Source: Hemicentrotus pulcherrimus (Eukaryota > Echinodermata > Echinoidea > Camarodonta > Strongylocentrotidae). From it: a stretch of DNA of 11,358 nucleotides. The stretch is taken from NCBI GenBank assembly GCA_003118195.1, contig BEXV01003072.1, positions 8,331 through 19,688 on the forward strand, read 5' to 3'. How positions within the stretch are numbered: the first letter of the stretch is position 1; the number at the start of each line of letters is the position of its first letter. The notes under the pieces are model-generated. The model ran no database searches and was not told the DNA's origin. It was given only the letters and a program-made list of their open reading frames with translations. Below, piece after piece: positions 10,701 to 11,358 of this stretch. The translations under genes and the position numbers were made by a program.

Positions 10701-11279
10701 CAGGTAGCATTGTTTGCGAGAGTGCAAAAATCAACTAACAAATATTTCAAAACTCACCTCTTATGTTTAATTGTAAATCACATTTGGACATGTCGAGGGT
10801 TCAGTAACACTAAGTCGTAACTCCATATTTTGCAAAAATGAGTATTTGATATCAAAATGTTCAGAAAATGTGAGCTTTCCAGGAAAAACATAGACTTAAC
10901 TCCATCCAAAACCCCATTGAAGTCAATGGCTACTGAAACATAGACTTAACTCCTTATTAAGGCCCAAGTGCTCAGTGACACATAAACCACTTTTTCTAAA
11001 AATGGCCAAAATGGAGTCTCCATTGGAGTCTTTGTGTCACTGACCCCCTCGATGTTTATATATGGAAAATGCGCCATATAAATACTTTATTATTATTGTT
11101 ATTGTTGTTGTTGTTTGTTTTTATGTACATAGAGAGCATCAAACCAAGCTGCTGCTGAACGTTTGCAAGCCCGGCAGGTGAAGGCAGAACACCAGCTGAA
11201 CAAGCTCAAGACAGCCATGGCCATTCCAAACTACGAGCTCAAAGTCCCAGAAAGGATCCAACTCAGCAATAGAATAAAG
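512..11279 (+). CDS. VARS2: Valyl-tRNA synthetase, partial, 15 exons, mitochondrial (VARS2-like) form favoured
   Basis: Class I aminoacyl-tRNA synthetase that charges tRNA(Val) with valine and hydrolyses mischarged Thr-tRNA(Val). The join 512-636, 1151-1254, 1641-1799, 2346-2436, 3393-3492, 4071-4141, 4733-4858, 5281-5385, 6274-6427, 7238-7365, 7900-8055, 8622-8828, 9267-9378, 10259-10431, 11133-11279 gives 1958 coding bases (653 residues) with matching phases and no stop. Visible family signatures are HDYND (editing site), [52 protein letters not shown] (residues 273-277), [27 protein letters not shown] and [13 protein letters not shown]. The start, HIGH motif and last exon are outside the window. 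SSALFPF, TPDL, TGQLPF, MVRD and HNLCDVYL resemble human VARS2 as I remember it, while HDYND and GQDINLNV resemble VARS1. The ValRS identity is near certain; the paralogue is a moderate call. No promoter or 5' UTR is visible. Confidence 0.95.
637..1150 (+). other. Intron 1 (514 bp)
   Basis: AT-rich intron with donor GTATAA and acceptor AAAG. Nothing recognisable inside; the short open frames here show no family resemblance. Confidence 0.9.
1151..1254 (+). CDS. VARS2: ValRS exon 2: CP1 editing-domain segment
   Basis: Reads [20 protein letters not shown] and continues to [10 protein letters not shown], residues 43-76, plus two bases of a split Ser codon. The family equivalent is the G-x-x-RF-x-AR-x-x-V-x-x-L helix of the editing domain. 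The acceptor ends in AAAG after a purine-rich stretch and looks weak, but the phase fits only here; the donor is a strong GTAAGA. Confidence 0.92.
1255..1640 (+). other. Intron 2 (386 bp)
   Basis: Shortest intron of the window, AT-rich, donor GTAAGA and acceptor GTGCAG. No repeat or gene seen. Confidence 0.9.
1641..1799 (+). CDS. VARS2: ValRS exon 3: end of editing domain, return to core
   Basis: After the split Ser it reads [20 protein letters not shown] and ends [11 protein letters not shown] plus a split Arg (residues 77-130). RSGD, E-x-x-L-x-x-QW and the W-x-x-W near the end are standard ValRS features leading back into the catalytic fold. Acceptor GCAG, donor GTATGC. PICSRSGD with QWFVKC is closer to remembered VARS2 than to VARS1. 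Confidence 0.94.
1800..2345 (+). other. Intron 3 (546 bp)
   Basis: AT-rich intron with donor GTATGC and acceptor CTACAG. It begins with a long T/C-rich stretch. Nothing else recognisable. Confidence 0.9.
2346..2436 (+). CDS. VARS2: ValRS exon 4: catalytic-core SRQLWWGH segment
   Basis: Completes Arg130 and reads [19 protein letters not shown], then [11 protein letters not shown] (residues 131-160). SRQLWWGH(R/Q)IPA is one of the most constant strings in ValRS and anchors the reading frame. Acceptor ACAG, donor GTAAAT, leaving phase 0. The segment after HV is variable in the family. Confidence 0.95.
2488..2521 (+). repeat. Left copy of a 34-bp direct repeat
   Basis: Matches 2833-2866 at 31 of 34 positions; the last 19 bases, ATTGCACACATATCCATCC, are identical. 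The two copies are 345 bp apart, start to start. They could be an aged insertion's flanking duplication, the edges of a tandem duplication, or element ends. Confidence 0.8.
2833..2866 (+). repeat. Right copy of a 34-bp direct repeat
   Basis: Partner of 2488-2521, 31/34 identical, including a perfect 19-mer at 2848-2866. The sequence between the copies includes the homopolymer cluster and a short GC-richer stretch (2699-2790) unlike the rest of the intron. Confidence 0.8.
3393..3492 (+). CDS. VARS2: ValRS exon 5: variable linker with CWVSG motif
   Basis: Reads [20 protein letters not shown] and ends DGHRILLNQ with a split Asp (residues 161-194). The W-V-x-G-x-x-E-x-EAR pattern is typical of metazoan ValRS just before the [11 protein letters not shown] motif. 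Acceptor ATAG, donor GTAAGA. Confidence 0.93.
3493..4070 (+). other. Intron 5 (578 bp), microsatellite-bearing
   Basis: Donor GTAAGA, acceptor ATAG. More than a third of it is the GATA-type microsatellite; the remainder is AT-rich with no recognisable gene. Confidence 0.9.
3609..3817. repeat. Degenerate (TAGA/GATA)n microsatellite
   Basis: About 210 bp of TAGA units interrupted by TAAA, GAAAGG and GGTAGG variants. The reverse strand stays open as a tyrosine/leucine/serine/isoleucine-rich frame purely because of the 4-base repeat; it is not a gene. Interruptions indicate an old array. Confidence 0.95.
4071..4141 (+). CDS. VARS2: ValRS exon 6: [11 protein letters not shown] motif
   Basis: Completes Asp194 and reads [20 protein letters not shown], ending PHK (residues 195-217). 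This is the D-x-DV-x-DTWFSS catalytic-core motif shared by ValRS, IleRS and LeuRS relatives. At 71 bases it is the shortest exon in the window. Acceptor ATAG, donor GTAATT. Confidence 0.95.
4142..4732 (+). other. Intron 6 (591 bp) with extreme pyrimidine tract
   Basis: Donor GTAATT, acceptor GATTATAG. The 5' 475 bases are ordinary AT-rich intron; the 3' end carries the pyrimidine tract given separately. Confidence 0.9.
4618..4719 (+). repeat. 102-base pyrimidine run with C32 and (TC)n at the exon 7 acceptor
   Basis: No purine occurs from 4618 to 4719. It comprises mixed CT (4618-4668), 32 consecutive C (4669-4700) and (TC)n (4701-4719), ending 13 bases before exon 7. It sits where the splicing polypyrimidine tract belongs and so probably serves as one. 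The opposite strand yields a glycine/arginine/glutamate frame that is an artefact. Confidence 0.95.
4733..4858 (+). CDS. VARS2: ValRS exon 7: core helix [14 protein letters not shown]
   Basis: Reads [20 protein letters not shown], then [20 protein letters not shown] and HK (residues 218-259), exactly 42 codons. The G-x-DI-x-FFW-x-ARM helix is the hallmark that precedes the KMSKS loop. The acceptor ATAG follows a 102-base pyrimidine tract; the donor is GTATGT. Confidence 0.95.
4859..5280 (+). other. Intron 7 (422 bp)
   Basis: Donor GTATGT, acceptor TTCCAG. AT-rich; nothing recognisable inside. Confidence 0.9.
5281..5385 (+). CDS. VARS2: ValRS exon 8: KMSKS loop
   Basis: Reads [20 protein letters not shown], then [15 protein letters not shown] (residues 260-294). 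The KMSKS codons are at 5320-5334; this ATP-binding class I signature is intact. The following NVIDP is also canonical. Acceptor CCAG, donor GTATAG. Confidence 0.96.
5407..5430. repeat. (ATA)8 microsatellite
   Basis: Eight perfect ATA units, 54 bases before the foldback element's left arm begins at 5485. Confidence 0.95.
5485..5713. mobile_element. Foldback/MITE-like element with about 59-bp terminal inverted repeats
   Basis: The left arm (5485-5543), beginning TAGGCTTGTGGGTGCA, is the near-perfect reverse complement of the right arm (5656-5713), ending TGCACCCGCAAGCCTA. The longest shared block, AGAGAGAAGGAGGATTGAG, is exact. A perfect 9-bp stem, TATAGTTCT/AGAACTATA with a 4-base loop (5587-5608), sits at the centre. 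At 229 bp with no coding capacity this fits a non-autonomous DNA transposon. The TA at each outer edge may be a target-site duplication, which would suggest a Tc1/mariner-type mover, but it could equally be part of the repeat. Confidence 0.85.
5830..5870 (+). mobile_element. tRNA-derived SINE, 5' fragment
   Basis: GGCGAGTTGGCTCAGTCTGT followed by AAAGCGTCTGCCTGTCAA follows the 5' half of a tRNA: an acceptor-like start, a pol III A-box (TGGCTCAGTCT) with D-arm, and the start of an anticodon arm. The similarity stops there; no B-box GGTTCGA follows and the sequence runs into a TA array. This fits a truncated tRNA-SINE rather than a functional tRNA gene. Confidence 0.6.
5884..5908. repeat. (TA)n microsatellite
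   Basis: Twenty-five bases of uninterrupted alternating T and A, 14 bases after the SINE fragment. Confidence 0.95.
6274..6427 (+). CDS. VARS2: ValRS exon 9: post-KMSKS insertion and GTDALRF motif
   Basis: Reads [20 protein letters not shown] and continues to [20 protein letters not shown], then YNSQ and a split Gly (residues 295-346). The insertion between KMSKS and GTDALRF occurs in proteobacterial, mitochondrial and eukaryotic cytosolic ValRS; as far as I recall it is missing from the Thermus type. GTDALRF closes the catalytic core. Acceptor GCAG, donor GTTAGT. Confidence 0.95.
6428..7237 (+). other. Intron 9 (810 bp)
   Basis: Donor GTTAGT, acceptor TGGTAG. Its 3' half contains a diverged tandem repeat (6919-7140). 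Just upstream, 6856-6884 carries a short imperfect palindrome around GCCTCCACCACCGAAGGC. Confidence 0.9.
6919..7140. repeat. Diverged tandem repeat, period about 140 bp
   Basis: The segment from GCGATAACTCAAAA (6919) recurs in altered form from GTGATAACTTACCA (7053): both continue through a CAA/CCAAACT-like stretch to TCAAGTATG (6953 and 7097), then ATGAAC...GAT. The spacing differs by about 10 bases between anchors, so indels have accumulated. It resembles dispersed repeats of marine invertebrates with GATAACTC and GGTCA motifs, from memory only. Confidence 0.5.
7238..7365 (+). CDS. VARS2: ValRS exon 10: core to anticodon-domain junction
   Basis: Completes Gly346 and reads [20 protein letters not shown], then [20 protein letters not shown] and DE (residues 347-388). 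R-x-FCNK-x-WNA-x-(K/R)F is the conserved helix opening the stem-contact/anticodon domain. Acceptor GTAG after a T-run, donor GTATGT. Confidence 0.95.
7366..7899 (+). other. Intron 10 (534 bp)
   Basis: Donor GTATGT, acceptor TTTTTCAAG. AT-rich; no repeat or gene seen. Confidence 0.9.
7900..8055 (+). CDS. VARS2: ValRS exon 11: anticodon-binding helical domain
   Basis: Reads [20 protein letters not shown] and ends [18 protein letters not shown] (residues 389-440). D-x-WIL-x-x-L and (F/Y)-x-FW-x-x-x-LCDVYLE are the conserved helices of the ValRS/IleRS/LeuRS anticodon-binding domain. HNLCDVYL matches remembered VARS2 better than VARS1 (YELCDVYL). Acceptor CAAG, donor GTAAGG. Confidence 0.95.
8056..8621 (+). 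other. Intron 11 (566 bp)
   Basis: Donor GTAAGG, acceptor ATACAG. AT-rich; the short open frame near 8282-8470 has no resemblance to a protein family. Confidence 0.9.
8622..8828 (+). CDS. VARS2: ValRS exon 12: anticodon-binding domain, [13 protein letters not shown]
   Basis: Largest exon, 69 codons: [20 protein letters not shown], then a helix with [20 protein letters not shown], ending [11 protein letters not shown] (residues 441-509). L-x-HP-x-MPF-x-TEEL-x-QRLP is diagnostic for the ValRS anticodon domain, and the APYP string is usual next. Acceptor ACAG, donor GTAAGA. Confidence 0.95.
8829..9266 (+). other. Intron 12 (438 bp)
   Basis: Donor GTAAGA, acceptor CCATAG. Contains a G-rich stretch (8994-9005) followed by a T-run; otherwise AT-rich and featureless. 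Confidence 0.9.
9267..9378 (+). CDS. VARS2: ValRS exon 13: end of anticodon-binding domain
   Basis: Reads [20 protein letters not shown], then [17 protein letters not shown] and a split Val (residues 510-547). It lines up with the helix ending AVRSLRAxYNL in other ValRS; here the usual Arg after RSL is Glu and the YNL is LGL, so the segment is divergent. Acceptor ATAG, donor GTAACA. Confidence 0.88.
9379..10258 (+). other. Intron 13 (880 bp) with MITE-like insert
   Basis: Donor GTAACA, acceptor CTACAG. Its first half carries the repeat-rich segment 9490-9912; the rest is AT-rich with no gene. Confidence 0.9.
9490..9912. mobile_element. MITE-like segment with repeated GCGTTTATC motif
   Basis: GCGTTTATC occurs at 9595-9603, 9720-9728 and 9829-9837, as the variant GCATTTATC at 9497-9505, and inverted as GATAAACGC at 9900-9908. 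The outer copies face each other, giving short imperfect terminal inverted repeats with several same-sense internal copies, as in transposon subterminal repeats. A 13-bp unit is also repeated three times (9536-9574, core CCCACTAT). The internal GTATGT-x-TTCAAAACA block occurs twice (about 9697 and 9754). Exact ends and target duplication are not clear. Confidence 0.5.
10259..10431 (+). CDS. VARS2: ValRS exon 14: alpha/beta linker before C-terminal arm
   Basis: Completes Val547 and reads [20 protein letters not shown] to [18 protein letters not shown] (residues 548-604). It replaces the family's poorly conserved small alpha/beta segment; the last strand, CIAYLHLQ, matches the strand before the coiled coil. 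Primary similarity is low, but the phase match on both sides, the open frame and the correct length support it. Acceptor ACAG, donor GTTAGT. Confidence 0.85.
10886..10953. repeat. 18-bp direct repeat, 50-bp spacing
   Basis: AAACATAGACTTAACTCC is found exactly at 10886-10903 and 10936-10953. A diverged relative (TAAGTCGTAACTCC) lies at 10811-10824. The spacing suggests remains of a longer tandem unit. Confidence 0.8.
10972..11043. repeat. 11-bp inverted repeat
   Basis: TCAGTGACACA (10972-10982) pairs perfectly with TGTGTCACTGA (11033-11043) around a 50-base spacer that itself contains two GGAGTCT copies. Possibly the ends of a tiny element or a hairpin; function unknown. Confidence 0.7.
11053..11113 (+). 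mobile_element. SINE/LINE-like 3' tail
   Basis: TATGGAAAATGCGCCATATA (11061-11080) followed by AATACTTTATTATTATTG and further TTG units is close to the common invertebrate retroelement ending 'GGAAAGCGCTATATAAAT...(TTA)n' as I remember it. It lies at most 20 bases before exon 15. The body of the element, if any, would be the repeat-like sequence upstream from about 10800. Confidence 0.55.
11133..11279 (+). CDS. VARS2: ValRS exon 15: C-terminal coiled-coil tRNA-binding arm
   Basis: Reads [20 protein letters not shown], then [20 protein letters not shown] and RIQLSNRIK (residues 605-653). A long charged helix followed by Y-x-x-KVPE fits the ValRS C-terminal coiled coil, whose second helix begins F-x-x-(R/K)-(A/V)-PE. 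The usual GLVD/GLIN turn at the start is not recognisable. The donor is consensus GTAAGT, so roughly 20-35 residues should follow in an exon beyond the window. Confidence 0.88.
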
Positions 11280-11358
11280 GTAAGTTGGTGTTGGTTGAGT
11301 TGATATTAACAAGTAACTTTCATTTTAAGCCTATATTAAAGATAAACTCCAGTTCTGG

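Larger units (their letters stand above)
10432..11132 (+). other. Intron 14 (701 bp), mostly repeat-like
   Basis: Donor GTTAGT, acceptor ACATAG. From about 10800 it holds an 18-bp direct repeat, an 11-bp inverted repeat and a retroelement-like tail. The short open frame at 10632-10820 has no recognisable family. Confidence 0.9.

Noticed and set aside
1..11358. A CRISPR array, operon, prophage or defence-type system
   Set aside because: The spliced exons, GT-AG introns and animal-type repeats rule out a prokaryotic setting, and no second gene is present.

Overview
The window is animal nuclear DNA. It holds the 3' two thirds of one intron-rich gene on the + strand, encoding a valyl-tRNA synthetase (ValRS). 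No complete gene, RNA gene, operon or CRISPR array is present. Fifteen coding exons (512-636 to 11279) join in frame through GT-AG introns of 386-956 bp and read 653 residues without a stop. The start lies to the left of the window: the N-terminus, the HIGH motif and the first part of the editing domain are missing. About one short terminal exon lies to the right.

The protein runs in the normal ValRS order: distal half of the CP1 editing domain (exons 1-3), return to the Rossmann catalytic core (exons 4-7), KMSKS loop (exon 8), a bacterial/eukaryotic-type insertion and core end (exons 9-10), anticodon-binding helical domain (exons 11-13), and a C-terminal coiled-coil tRNA-binding arm (exons 14-15). 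From remembered family sequences the details lean towards the mitochondrial paralogue VARS2 rather than cytosolic VARS1, but the N-terminal region that would settle this is absent.

The introns are AT-rich and hold most of the unexplained structure: a transposon-end-like tandem motif (215-262), a 31/34 direct repeat flanking about 310 bp (2488-2866), a GATA-type microsatellite (3609-3817), a 102-base pyrimidine tract with C32 directly before an acceptor (4618-4719), a 229-bp foldback element (5485-5713), a tRNA-derived SINE 5' fragment (5830-5870) beside a TA array, a diverged tandem repeat (6919-7140), a repeat-rich MITE-like segment (about 9490-9912), and a retroelement-like 3' tail (about 11053-11113) that supplies the region before the exon 15 acceptor.

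The tRNA-SINE remnant, the TTA-tailed retroelement end and the deuterostome-like ValRS suggest a marine invertebrate, perhaps an echinoderm; this is inference from general resemblance. I see no new multi-gene system. The points worth checking are the intronic repeats, their effect on splicing, and a few departures from conserved ValRS motifs.
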